A stretch of 18,685 bases of DNA, taken from assembly GCA_937996585.1 (NCBI GenBank), contig CALKUW010000033.1, positions 1-18,685 on the forward strand, given 5' to 3'. The number at the start of each line of letters is the position of its first letter. The first letter of the stretch is position 1. The stretch is from an uncultured Flavobacteriales bacterium (lineage in GTDB: Bacteria > Bacteroidota > Bacteroidia > Flavobacteriales_D > Sanyastnellaceae). The position numbers and the translations under genes are program-made. Under the pieces are notes generated by a model. That model was not told the origin of the DNA. It made no database searches and saw nothing but the letters and a program-made list of their open reading frames with translations. Positions 1 through 6,924 of this stretch are shown here, in pieces.

Positions 1-7
1 AGCCAGA

Positions 8-43
8 ACGCGAAAAGGCACCCGGATGGGTGCCTTTTCGTTT
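8..43 (-). terminator. Bidirectional hairpin terminator after tRNA-Glu
   Basis: A perfect 13-bp inverted repeat (11-23 against 28-40) has a four-base loop, GGAT on the plus strand. Read on the minus strand it is a GC-rich stem, GGCACCC-ATCC-GGGTGCC, followed by TTTT, the form of a Rho-independent terminator. It begins a few bases after the 3' end of tRNA-Glu. The stem ends in A and T runs on both sides, so it should also stop plus-strand transcription coming from outside the window. Confidence 0.85.
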
Positions 44-44
44 G

Positions 45-116
45 TAGCCCGTAGGGGATTCGAACCCCTGCTACCAGGATGAAAACCTGGCGTCCTAACC
101 CCTAGACGAACGGGCC
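45..116 (-). tRNA. tRNA-Glu (anticodon TTC)
   Basis: The minus strand folds into a complete 72-nt cloverleaf. The acceptor arm is GGCCCGT with ACGGGCT, including a G1-U72 wobble that I recall as usual for tRNA-Glu in Bacteroidota. The anticodon stem CCAGG/CCTGG encloses the loop TTTTCAT, so the anticodon is TTC and the amino acid glutamate. The T arm is AGGGG-TTCGAAT-CCCCT. The discriminator base is A and is followed by CAAA, so CCA is not encoded. The gene has its own promoter (128-157) and terminator (8-43), and looks like a single-tRNA transcription unit. Confidence 0.97.
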
Positions 117-127
117 AAAAGGGTGCG

Positions 128-157
128 CAAAGATAGTGTGCGGAATGAATCCGGCAA
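128..157 (-). promoter_or_regulatory. Bacteroidota-type promoter of tRNA-Glu
   Basis: On the minus strand, TTG (157-155), a 19-base spacer and TATCTTTG (135-128) match the Bacteroidota housekeeping-sigma consensus TTG-N19-TAnnTTTG at every fixed position. Transcription would begin at about position 121, a few bases before the tRNA 5' end at 116. This is where a stable-RNA promoter is expected. Confidence 0.8.
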
Positions 158-161
158 GTGC

Positions 162-174
162 CCTTCTTAGAAGG
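162..174. other. 13-nt palindrome just after the dps stop
   Basis: CCTTCT-T-AGAAGG is a perfect six-base inverted repeat around one central base. It begins one base after the dps stop codon (minus-strand sense). It has no T tract and is short, so it may be a weak 3'-end structure of the dps message or a protein site. It lies directly beside the -33 element of the tRNA promoter. Confidence 0.3.
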
Positions 175-175
175 T

Positions 176-649
176 TCAGCCGAGGTAGGCGCGGTACATC
201 CAGACCAGCTTTTCCTGCTCGCGGATGTAGTCGCTCATGAGGGCGTTGGTGCCCTCGTCGCCGGCCTCGCCGCTCAGGTGGAGCAGGGTGCGCTCGCGGA
301 GCAGGATGACGCTGAAGGCGGCCACGCAATGCTTGAGGGCCTCGACGCCGTCGGTGACGTCCTTGACTACCGGGACCTTGCTCACGGTGAGGTATTCCTC
401 GTGGGTGTGGACGGGAGAGCCACCGAGGGTGAGGACGCGCTCGGCGACCTCGTCGATCTTGAGCTGGAGGTCGGTGTAGAGCTCCTCGAACTTGGCGTGG
501 AGCTCGAAGAATTCCTTGCCGCGGATGTTCCAATGGAAGCCGCGCGTGTTCATGTAGAACACCGTGAGGTCGGCGAGGAGGTCGTTGAGGCCGGCCGACA
601 ACTGGGCCGTGGCCTGGGCGTCAAGTCCGATGGGCGTGTTCGTGTCCAT
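176..649 (-). CDS. dps: Dps family ferritin-like DNA-protection protein
   Basis: A 157-residue protein, the usual length for Dps. Family members form hollow 12-subunit shells that oxidise Fe(II) with hydrogen peroxide, store the iron and protect DNA in the cytoplasm. The inter-subunit ferroxidase residues can be read: His39 in the motif GFHWN, His51, Asp66 and Glu70, with the spacing seen in Dps proteins (12 residues between the histidines, then a D-x3-E pair). The N-terminus is short and lacks the Lys-rich DNA-binding tail of E. coli Dps, so DNA binding is uncertain. It starts 50 bases after the end of proS on the same strand. It could share that transcript or have a promoter I could not recognise. 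No OxyR-type site is evident. Confidence 0.93.
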   Translation of the reverse strand: MDTNTPIGLDAQATAQLSAGLNDLLADLTVFYMNTRGFHWNIRGKEFFELHAKFEELYTDLQLKIDEVAERVLTLGGSPVHTHEEYLTVSKVPVVKDVTDGVEALKHCVAAFSVILLRERTLLHLSGEAGDEGTNALMSDYIREQEKLVWMYRAYLG

Positions 650-666
650 GTGGGTTCAACGGATGG

Positions 667-686
667 GGCCGGCAAAAGTTCCGGCC
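667..686 (-). other. Hairpin in the proS-dps gap
   Basis: GGCCGG and CCGGCC form a perfect six-base-pair GC stem around an eight-base A/T-rich loop. It lies between the proS stop and the dps start. There is no following T tract, so it is not a standard terminator. It could stabilise one part of a proS-dps message or attenuate it. The function is inferred only from position. Confidence 0.35.
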
Positions 687-699
687 GATGGGATGCATG

Positions 700-2169
700 T
701 CAATAGGCGCGGGCGAAGAGGACGCGGCGGGTGCTGGGGTTTCCGGTGCGGATGCAGGTGCCGGGCGTGGAGTCGCCGTCGAGGGGGAGGCAGCGGATGG
801 TCGCCTTGGTCTCCTGCTTGATGCGCTCCTCGGTCTCGGCGGTGCCGTCCCAGTGGGCGCTCAGGAAGCCGCCCTCCTCGAGGCCGGCGGTGAATTCCTC
901 CCAGGTGTTGACCTCGCGGGTGCTGGTCGTCATGCGGTCCTTGGCGGCGTTGAACAGGGCGTCCTGCATCTCGGTCAGGAGGCCCTGGACGTGTGCCACG
1001 ATCTCGCCTGCGGGAATGAAAGCCTTCTCGCCGGTGTCGCGGCGGGCCACCTCCACGGTGCCGTTCTCGGCGTCGCGGGGGCCGATGGCGAGGCGAACGG
1101 GCACGCCCTTGAGCTCGTACTCGGCGAACTTCCAGCCGGAGCGCTTGGTGTCGTCATCGTCGAGCTTGACGCGCAGACCGGCGGCCTTCAGGTCGTCGTG
1201 GAGCTTGGTGCAGGCGCCATTGACGGCCTCGCTGGGTTCGCCCCCCTTCTGGATGGGGACGATGACCGCCTCGATGGGGGCCAACTTCGGCGGCAGGACC
1301 AGGCCCTTGTCGTCGGAGTGCGTCATGATGAGTGCGCCCATGAGGCGGGTCGAGACGCCCCAGCTCGAAGCCCAGACATGCTCCTGCGTGCCCTCCTTCG
1401 TGGCGAAAGTGACATCGAATGCCTTGGCGAAGTTCTGTCCGAGGAAGTGGCTCGTGCCGGCCTGCAGGGCCTTGCCGTCCTGCATCATGGCCTCGATGCA
1501 GAAGGTGTCGTCCGCCCCGGCGAACCGTTCACTCTCGCTTTTGACACCGCGGACCACCGGCATGGCCATCCAGCCCTCCGCGAAGTCCGCGTAGACGTGC
1601 AGCATCTTCTCGGCCTCCGCGATGGCCTCGTCTTTGGTGGCGTGGGCTGTGTGGCCTTCCTGCCAGAGGAACTCGGTGGTTCGCAGGAACAGGCGCGTGC
1701 GCATTTCCCACCGCACCACATTGGCCCATTGGTTGATCAGCAGCGGCAGGTCCCGGTAACTCTGGATCCAGTTCTTGTAGGTCTTCCAGATGATGGTCTC
1801 CGACGTCGGGCGGACGATGAGCTCCTCCTCGAGCTTGGCCTCCGGGTCCACGATCACGCCGCCGCCCTCCGGGTCGTTCTTGAGGCGGTAGTGGGTCACC
1901 ACCGCGCACTCCTTCGCGAAGCCCTCCACGTGCGCAGCCTCCTTGCTGAGGTAGCTCTTCGGGATGAACAGCGGGAAGTAGGCGTTGACGTGGCCGGTGT
2001 CCTTGAACATGCCGTCGAGCACGTCCTTCATGCGTTCCCAAATGGCGAAGCCGTAAGGCTTGATGACCATGCAGCCCTTGACGTCGCTGTGCTGTGCGAG
2101 GTCGGCTTCGACCACGATTTCGTTGTACCACTTGGAATAATCCTGGTCGCGGGGGGTCAGCTTCGCCAT
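700..2169 (-). CDS. proS: Prolyl-tRNA synthetase, archaeal/eukaryote-like type
   Basis: This 489-residue class II synthetase attaches proline to tRNA-Pro in the cytoplasm. The signatures are RPTSE (residues 120-124) followed by an R-W-E-rich motif 2 region, then GTSHFLGQNF (from residue 238) and the motif 3 region ending near KGLVLPP. An anticodon-binding domain follows, then a C-terminal domain ending in RAY. The large editing insertion of the E. coli-type enzyme is absent, so it belongs to the shorter archaeal/eukaryote-like group, which is normal in Bacteroidota. The C-terminal domain that binds zinc in some relatives shows only two cysteines here. I chose the ATG giving MAKLTPRD because the frame runs open upstream into the divergent gene and only this start fits the family. 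There is no clear Shine-Dalgarno sequence. Confidence 0.96.
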   Translation of the reverse strand: MAKLTPRDQDYSKWYNEIVVEADLAQHSDVKGCMVIKPYGFAIWERMKDVLDGMFKDTGHVNAYFPLFIPKSYLSKEAAHVEGFAKECAVVTHYRLKNDPEGGGVIVDPEAKLEEELIVRPTSETIIWKTYKNWIQSYRDLPLLINQWANVVRWEMRTRLFLRTTEFLWQEGHTAHATKDEAIAEAEKMLHVYADFAEGWMAMPVVRGVKSESERFAGADDTFCIEAMMQDGKALQAGTSHFLGQNFAKAFDVTFATKEGTQEHVWASSWGVSTRLMGALIMTHSDDKGLVLPPKLAPIEAVIVPIQKGGEPSEAVNGACTKLHDDLKAAGLRVKLDDDDTKRSGWKFAEYELKGVPVRLAIGPRDAENGTVEVARRDTGEKAFIPAGEIVAHVQGLLTEMQDALFNAAKDRMTTSTREVNTWEEFTAGLEEGGFLSAHWDGTAETEERIKQETKATIRCLPLDGDSTPGTCIRTGNPSTRRVLFARAY

Positions 2170-2226
2170 GGTGTGGGTTTTGGTACGGTGTTTGCTCTTT
2201 TCAGTCCGTCGAGGCGCGAAAATACG

Positions 2227-2239
2227 CCACCAAAGGTGG
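2227..2239. other. Perfect palindrome in the proS/lipoprotein divergent region
   Basis: CCACC-AAA-GGTGG is a perfect five-base inverted repeat with a three-base centre, in the 129-base gap between two divergent genes. It could be an operator or a hairpin in the proS leader. It is short and I have no second copy to compare it with. Confidence 0.25.
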
Positions 2240-2260
2240 TCTGCCCGTGCCCCCAACATA

Positions 2261-2290
2261 TTGCAACTCCGTTCATTCACCTTATTTTGC
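2261..2290 (+). promoter_or_regulatory. Possible promoter of the lipoprotein-OMP pair
   Basis: TTG (2261-2263), 19 bases, then TATTTTGC (2283-2290). The spacing is ideal for a Bacteroidota promoter, but the -7 element departs from TAnnTTTG in its last two bases. The implied start site is only a few bases before the ATG at 2299, giving a very short leader. This is a weak candidate supported by spacing more than sequence. Confidence 0.3.
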
Positions 2291-2298
2291 CCATACCG

Positions 2299-3420
2299 AT
2301 GAAAGCACATCACCTCCTCCTCCTCTCCGCCCTTCCCCTGTGGTTGGCGTCCTGTTCCACAGGGCTTGACCTCATGGGCAACCGCTACCTGGAATCGGAC
2401 GAGTTCTACCTCGCCGGGGGTGAGCCGCACCTCGGTGATGCCGCCATCGACGAGGCCCGGGCTGAGCAATGGGCCGACCAATACGGCGAATACGGCGACC
2501 GCAGCTACGATGACCCCTATGCCGCGCAGCTGGGCGATCAGAGGAGCACGCAGAGCCGCCTCTGGAACCGCTACACCCCTGGATGGTCCAGCGGATTCAA
2601 CTCGGGATTCGGCAATCCTTACGGTTATGGCAACCCCTATGGCTTCGGCGGGATGGGTACCGGCGGCTGGGGAAGTGCCTACGGCATGGGCTTCGGCAAC
2701 ACCTACGGCTACAACAACATGGCCTTCATGAACGGCTATGACGCCTGGGGCAACCCCATCGGCGGCTTCGGCAACCCCGGCTTCGGTTGGGGCAACGGCT
2801 GGGGCAATGGTTGGGGCTACGACCCCTGGGGCGGTGGATACTGGGGCGCACCCGGCTACGGATATGGCTTCAACCCCTACTACGGTGGTTGGGGCGGTTA
2901 CGGCAATCCATACGGGGTCGGCGGCTTCTGCGGCACCGGCACGGGTGAAGGCGGCATCAGCACCATCACGCCTCCGCGCCCACGTCCGAGCCTCGGCCAG
3001 TTCACCGGTAACAACGTCTACACCGGCGGTGGTCAGGCCGGTGGAACGGGCGGCATGGACGGGGCTGGAGACAGCGACCAAGCTGAGCCCCAGCAGCAAC
3101 GGAACACGACCCGCACTTACACCGAAGGGCGCCGCAACGATTCCGGACGCAGCCTGCCGGCTTACCAGCCCGAGCGCAGTGAGCCCCAGCGTGATGCCAT
3201 CGACCGGAGTAACCGCAACAACCGTTCGGAGGGCAACCGCAACCGCTGGACGGCACCGGCCCCGCGCGAAAACAATACCTCTCCGTCCAACCGGGGAGGT
3301 GGCAACAATTGGTCACAGCCCGCGCCGCGGCAGAACATCAGCAGCCCCAGCCCCCGCCCCTCTTCAGGTGGTTCGGGTGGCGGCCGCTCCACCTCCGGCC
3401 GCAGCGGCCGGGGAGGCTGA
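2299..3420 (+). CDS. Gly/Tyr/Asn-rich low-complexity lipoprotein
   Basis: 373 residues; I do not recognise a named family. The N-terminus is a lipoprotein signal peptide with lipobox LASC and Cys19 as the lipidation site, so it should be membrane-anchored on the outer side. Residues 20-100 are acidic and Tyr-rich. Residues of about 100-210 are built from Gly, Tyr, Asn, Pro and Trp, with GNPYG units at 105, 111 and 202 and a run of WGNG units. The rest, to residue 373, is rich in Asn, Arg, Ser, Pro and Gly and looks disordered. The ATG at 2299 was chosen because it is followed at once by the signal peptide; the open frame further upstream is antisense to proS. It ends 8 bases before the next gene, so the two are probably one operon. 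A surface, adhesive or assembly role is only a guess. Confidence 0.85.
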   Translation: MKAHHLLLLSALPLWLASCSTGLDLMGNRYLESDEFYLAGGEPHLGDAAIDEARAEQWADQYGEYGDRSYDDPYAAQLGDQRSTQSRLWNRYTPGWSSGFNSGFGNPYGYGNPYGFGGMGTGGWGSAYGMGFGNTYGYNNMAFMNGYDAWGNPIGGFGNPGFGWGNGWGNGWGYDPWGGGYWGAPGYGYGFNPYYGGWGGYGNPYGVGGFCGTGTGEGGISTITPPRPRPSLGQFTGNNVYTGGGQAGGTGGMDGAGDSDQAEPQQQRNTTRTYTEGRRNDSGRSLPAYQPERSEPQRDAIDRSNRNNRSEGNRNRWTAPAPRENNTSPSNRGGGNNWSQPAPRQNISSPSPRPSSGGSGGGRSTSGRSGRGG

Positions 3421-3428
3421 ACCAATCC

Positions 3429-4928
3429 ATGATCGCCATGAAGATGATTCGAAGGGGATGGATGGTCCTCCTGCTCGCGTGCACCCATTGGGCAACGGGG
3501 CAGGGCCTCACCGACGTGATGCGGTACAGCCGCCAGGATCCGCTGGGTACAGCCCGCTCCATGGGAATGGGCGGTGCCATGACGGGACTCGGGGCCGACC
3601 TTGGCGCCATCTGGTCCAACCCGGCCGGCCTCGGCCTATACCGCTCGAGTGACATTGCCTTCACCCTCGGTGTGGGGGCCGGGGGCGCCAGCACGAAATA
3701 CCTCGGCAACAGCCAGGTCTCGGCCGAGCCCCACCTCATCGCGGGCCAGCTCGGCGTGGCCCTGACCATGCCCATGGCCCACTCGGATTGGAAGCGCGGC
3801 ACCTTCGCCGTCGGGTACACCCCGCTGCAGGACTTCCACCAGCGCGCCGTCTGGACGGGCGAGTCGGATGGCAACAGCATCACCCAGCAGTTCGCCCAGC
3901 AGGCGCAGGGCACGGGTTTCGACAGCTTGTGGTATTACCACCCCTTTGATGCCGAGCTCGCCTGGTACACCTACATGATCGATACGGTGCCCGGTGCCAC
4001 GGACCTGTACGCCCCGGCCTACACGACCGACCAGGTGCGGCAGGAATTGCGGAGGGACCGCACAGGGCGCATGGGCGAGACCACCATTGCTTTCGGAACC
4101 TGCTATCGGGAGCAACTCCACCTCGGCTTGTCCGTGGGCATCGTCTCCGCAGAAATGGAGCAGGTCGATGTCTACCAGGAGACCAAGGTGCTCGGCCCGT
4201 CCACCTTGCAGGACCTGACGCTCAATGACCGGCTCGAGATCTCGGGGTCTGGCGGCTATTGGTCGTTCGGTGCGATCCTTCAGCCCAACAACAGTCCGGT
4301 GCGCCTTGGCTGGAGCTACCGAAGCGGCACGGTGCTGACGGTGGACGACTTCTATCAGGTCGACGCCACCGCCAATTTCTCCGGGGACGGCGGATTCGAG
4401 GCGGCCAGCCCGAGCAGCTATGTCCGCTACAAGGTGCGCACCCCGCGGCGCCACCAGCTGGGCCTGAGCTGGACGCTGGGCAAGGCCGCCGTGCTGAGCC
4501 TCGACTACGGCCGCTCCGACTTTGCTTCGGCGGAATTCACCTCCAACGACTTCTTTGATGACGATGTGGATGCGATCCAGCGCCGCATCGACACGACCTT
4601 CCGGGTCGAACAGCTCTTCCGTGGCGGTATGGAATTCCGCATCGATGAGGACTGGCGGTTCCGCCTCGGTGGTGGCTGGCGTTCGGCTACTGCGGACCCC
4701 CTGGAGGATGCCTTAGGGGTCGTGGACGGCAGCCTGCTGGAGAACAGCCAGGGCGCACTGCACTGGGCCATCGGCGGCGAATACCGGGACGACAGCTGGT
4801 ATGCCGGTGCCACCTATCGGCATGCTTCAACCGACGACGCCCGCCGGCTCTATGGCCTCGGACCCGAGGTCGCGACGGGACGCGCGGGGTTGGGCCTGCT
4901 CATGCTGACCATCGGGGCGCGGTACTGA
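3429..4928 (+). CDS. FadL/OmpP1-like outer-membrane beta-barrel protein
   Basis: 499 residues. The signal peptide has RR, a hydrophobic stretch and a likely cleavage after ATG-Q near residue 24. It is followed by a conserved N-terminal region of the Bacteroidota OmpP1/FadL/TodX-like proteins: GTARSMGMGGAMTGLGADL, then WSNPAGLGLY. The remainder alternates polar and aromatic residues as in a barrel and ends LGLLMLTIGARY, a terminal strand with a final aromatic residue. Characterised FadL proteins carry hydrophobic compounds such as long-chain fatty acids across the outer membrane; the substrate here is unknown. It starts 8 bases after the low-complexity lipoprotein and was probably co-transcribed with it. 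An alternative start is Met4 at 3438. Confidence 0.85.
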   Translation: MIAMKMIRRGWMVLLLACTHWATGQGLTDVMRYSRQDPLGTARSMGMGGAMTGLGADLGAIWSNPAGLGLYRSSDIAFTLGVGAGGASTKYLGNSQVSAEPHLIAGQLGVALTMPMAHSDWKRGTFAVGYTPLQDFHQRAVWTGESDGNSITQQFAQQAQGTGFDSLWYYHPFDAELAWYTYMIDTVPGATDLYAPAYTTDQVRQELRRDRTGRMGETTIAFGTCYREQLHLGLSVGIVSAEMEQVDVYQETKVLGPSTLQDLTLNDRLEISGSGGYWSFGAILQPNNSPVRLGWSYRSGTVLTVDDFYQVDATANFSGDGGFEAASPSSYVRYKVRTPRRHQLGLSWTLGKAAVLSLDYGRSDFASAEFTSNDFFDDDVDAIQRRIDTTFRVEQLFRGGMEFRIDEDWRFRLGGGWRSATADPLEDALGVVDGSLLENSQGALHWAIGGEYRDDSWYAGATYRHASTDDARRLYGLGPEVATGRAGLGLLMLTIGARY

Positions 4929-4955
4929 TGACCGCGTAATTCAAGGGTAAGCGCT

Positions 4956-5756
4956 TCAGGCCTTGGCCTTGGAGAGCTGCTTCTGCACCGCCTTCTCCAT
5001 CTTTTCGGCTTCCTCGCGGGCCAGTTCCTCATCCACGAGGATGCGGCCGCTGTGCTCGTCCACGATGATGCGCTTGCGGGCACCGACGTCGAGGATGCGC
5101 TGGGGCGGAATCTTGATGAAACTGCCGGCACTCGCCTCGCGCTCGATGGGCACCACGGCCATGCCGTTCTTGGCGCCACCGCGGATGCGGAGGTAGGCCT
5201 TCAGCAGGCGGTCGTCGATGCTTTCGGCCATGTCACCGCTCATGCTGTTGAGGATCTCCTCCTCGGCGCGGGTCTCGGCGATGATCTCATCCAGCTCGGC
5301 CTGCTTGGTCTTGAGGTCTTCTGCGCGGTTGTCACGCTTGGTCTGAACCTCCGTGATGATCTCGGACTTCTGCTCGAGCTGGGCCTCCGCCTCGCGGATG
5401 CGCTTCTCGGAGAGTTGGATCTCCAGGGACTGGTACTCGATCTCCTTATTGAGGGACTCGAACTCGCGGTTGTTGCGCACACTGTTCTGCTGCTCCTCGA
5501 ACCGCTTGATCATGGCACCGGAATCGATGATGGACTCCTTGCGCTCCTGGATTTTGGACTTGATGCTGTCGGCATCGGTATTGAGGCGCTCCAGACGGGA
5601 CTCCAGTCCAGCCAATTCGTCCTCCAGGTCCTCGACCTCAAGGGGCAATTCACCGCGCACCACGCGAAGGCGGTCGATGCGGCTGTCAATCAATTGGAGG
5701 TCGTAAAGGGCCCTGAGCTTTTCCTCTGCGCTCGTGGCTTTGGTCTTCTTGGCCAT
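4956..5756 (-). CDS. COG1579 coiled-coil protein with degenerate zinc ribbon (CdsZ-like)
   Basis: 266 residues. About residues 10-190 are heptad-rich and charged and predict a long antiparallel coiled coil; a C-terminal ribbon-like domain follows. The family includes H. pylori HP0958 (FlgZ) and CdsZ, whose ribbon carries two CxxC zinc pairs. Here the matching positions read SAGS (209-212) and DEHS (233-236), then GRILVD, so all four cysteines are gone while the surrounding fold motif (IPPQR, GRILVD) stays. From memory this cysteine-free form is common in Bacteroidota. The start overlaps the stop of the Nif3 gene as TGATG, which indicates translational coupling. COG1579 beside Nif3 is a widespread arrangement. 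The exact function is unknown. Confidence 0.88.
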   Translation of the reverse strand: MAKKTKATSAEEKLRALYDLQLIDSRIDRLRVVRGELPLEVEDLEDELAGLESRLERLNTDADSIKSKIQERKESIIDSGAMIKRFEEQQNSVRNNREFESLNKEIEYQSLEIQLSEKRIREAEAQLEQKSEIITEVQTKRDNRAEDLKTKQAELDEIIAETRAEEEILNSMSGDMAESIDDRLLKAYLRIRGGAKNGMAVVPIEREASAGSFIKIPPQRILDVGARKRIIVDEHSGRILVDEELAREEAEKMEKAVQKQLSKAKA

Positions 5757-6862
5757 CAGGATACGTGAATGGGGTTGGTTCGGACTTCCGACAAAAGGAC
5801 TGCGAAATTAGGGAATCCTGCCTTGAGGTCAGTCAATTGATCCACAAGCCATTGCGATATGCCCCCTTCCGCCTCGGCGTGACCGATGTCCGCAATGGTG
5901 ATGCGGCCCTCAGTTCCGAAGAATTCGTGGTACTTGAAATCGGAGGAAAGGAACACGTCCGCCCCGGCCCGCAAGGCGTCTGGCAGCAGGAAACTGCCCG
6001 TACCACCGCAGAGGGCGACGCGCTGGATCGCACCTTTCGGCGGTGCGGTGTGCCGGACGATGGGCGCATCGAATGCCGCCTTCACCCGCGCCACGAAATC
6101 GGCCCAGGACAACGGCTCGGCAAACTCCCCGATTCCCCCGCTGCCCGCCGTAGGGTGTGCATTGTCGAGCATGACCACATCATGGGCCACCTCCTCGTAA
6201 GGGTGGGCGGCCTTCATGGCTGCAATGACGCGGCGCACGTTCCAGCGCTCCACCACCATCTCGACCCGCGTCTCGGGCTCCCTGTGCTGCACGCCGATGT
6301 CACCGACATGCGGGTCCGCACCTTCACCGGCCCGGAAGGTGCCTTCGCCCTCCTGGTTGAAGCTGCATTCGTCGTACGCTCCGATGTGCCCGCCCCCCGT
6401 GGCGAACATGGCTTGCCTGACGGATTCCGCCTGCGCGTGGGGGACGAAGGTGACCACCTTGGCGAGCGTCCCGCCAGCCGGCCGCAGCACCCGCATGCCC
6501 TCCAGGCCGAGCTTGCGGCACATCATGGCATTGACCCCGTGGGCCACGTTGTCGAGGTTGGTGTGGATGGCGTAAAGCCCGATGCCCGCCCGGAGTGCCG
6601 CCATCACAGTGCGCTCAACCTGGTTTCGGCCGGTGATCTGCTTGAGCGGACGGAACAGGATGGGGTGGTGTGACACGATGAGCCCCGCTCCCATGGCGAC
6701 GGCCTCGGCCACGACTTGCTCGGTCACGTCCAAGGAGACGAGCACCTTGTCCACCTCGGTGCCGGGTTCGCCGACGAGCAGGCCACTGTTGTCATAGTCC
6801 TCCTGCAATGCGGGAGGGGCGAGCTGCTCGAGGTGATCGATGATCTGCTGAATGCGTGGCAT
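5756..6862 (-). CDS. Nif3/YbgI family dinuclear metal protein
   Basis: 368 residues, matching the long form of the family, in which a PII-like domain (here about residues 125-235) is inserted in the Nif3 fold. Metal ligands can be read: His65-His66 in VSHHPILF, Asp104 in HTNLDN, and His328 with Glu332 in GHAEAE, as in the E. coli YbgI dinuclear site. The family forms hexameric toroids. Databases often label it GTP cyclohydrolase 1 type 2, but the true reaction is not settled. The start MPRIQQI was chosen because the 17 in-frame residues upstream do not resemble the family. Its stop is joined to the COG1579 gene as TGATG. It diverges from lpxK with a 62-base gap in which I find no convincing promoter. 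Confidence 0.93.
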   Translation of the reverse strand: MPRIQQIIDHLEQLAPPALQEDYDNSGLLVGEPGTEVDKVLVSLDVTEQVVAEAVAMGAGLIVSHHPILFRPLKQITGRNQVERTVMAALRAGIGLYAIHTNLDNVAHGVNAMMCRKLGLEGMRVLRPAGGTLAKVVTFVPHAQAESVRQAMFATGGGHIGAYDECSFNQEGEGTFRAGEGADPHVGDIGVQHREPETRVEMVVERWNVRRVIAAMKAAHPYEEVAHDVVMLDNAHPTAGSGGIGEFAEPLSWADFVARVKAAFDAPIVRHTAPPKGAIQRVALCGGTGSFLLPDALRAGADVFLSSDFKYHEFFGTEGRITIADIGHAEAEGGISQWLVDQLTDLKAGFPNFAVLLSEVRTNPIHVS

Positions 6863-6897
6863 GGATTCGAATTTCGGCCAAGGTGGACGGCCAATCC

Positions 6898-6914
6898 AAT
6901 GCAAAAGTGGCATT
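6898..6914. other. Small inverted repeat in the Nif3/lpxK divergent gap
   Basis: AATGC and GCATT flank seven bases in the 62-base gap between the divergent genes. This is the only symmetry I see there. It is short enough to be chance, but its place could suit a regulator of both genes. Confidence 0.2.
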
Positions 6915-6924
6915 TTCGCTGGCC

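Noticed and set aside
688..2298. Long plus-strand open frame antisense to proS, contiguous with the lipoprotein gene
   Set aside because: It mirrors the proS codons in a GC-rich genome and resembles no family; the lipoprotein signal peptide begins only at 2299.
5765..6673. 302-codon plus-strand frame opposite the Nif3 gene
   Set aside because: The minus-strand frame has the full set of Nif3 metal ligands; this one is a shadow without motifs.
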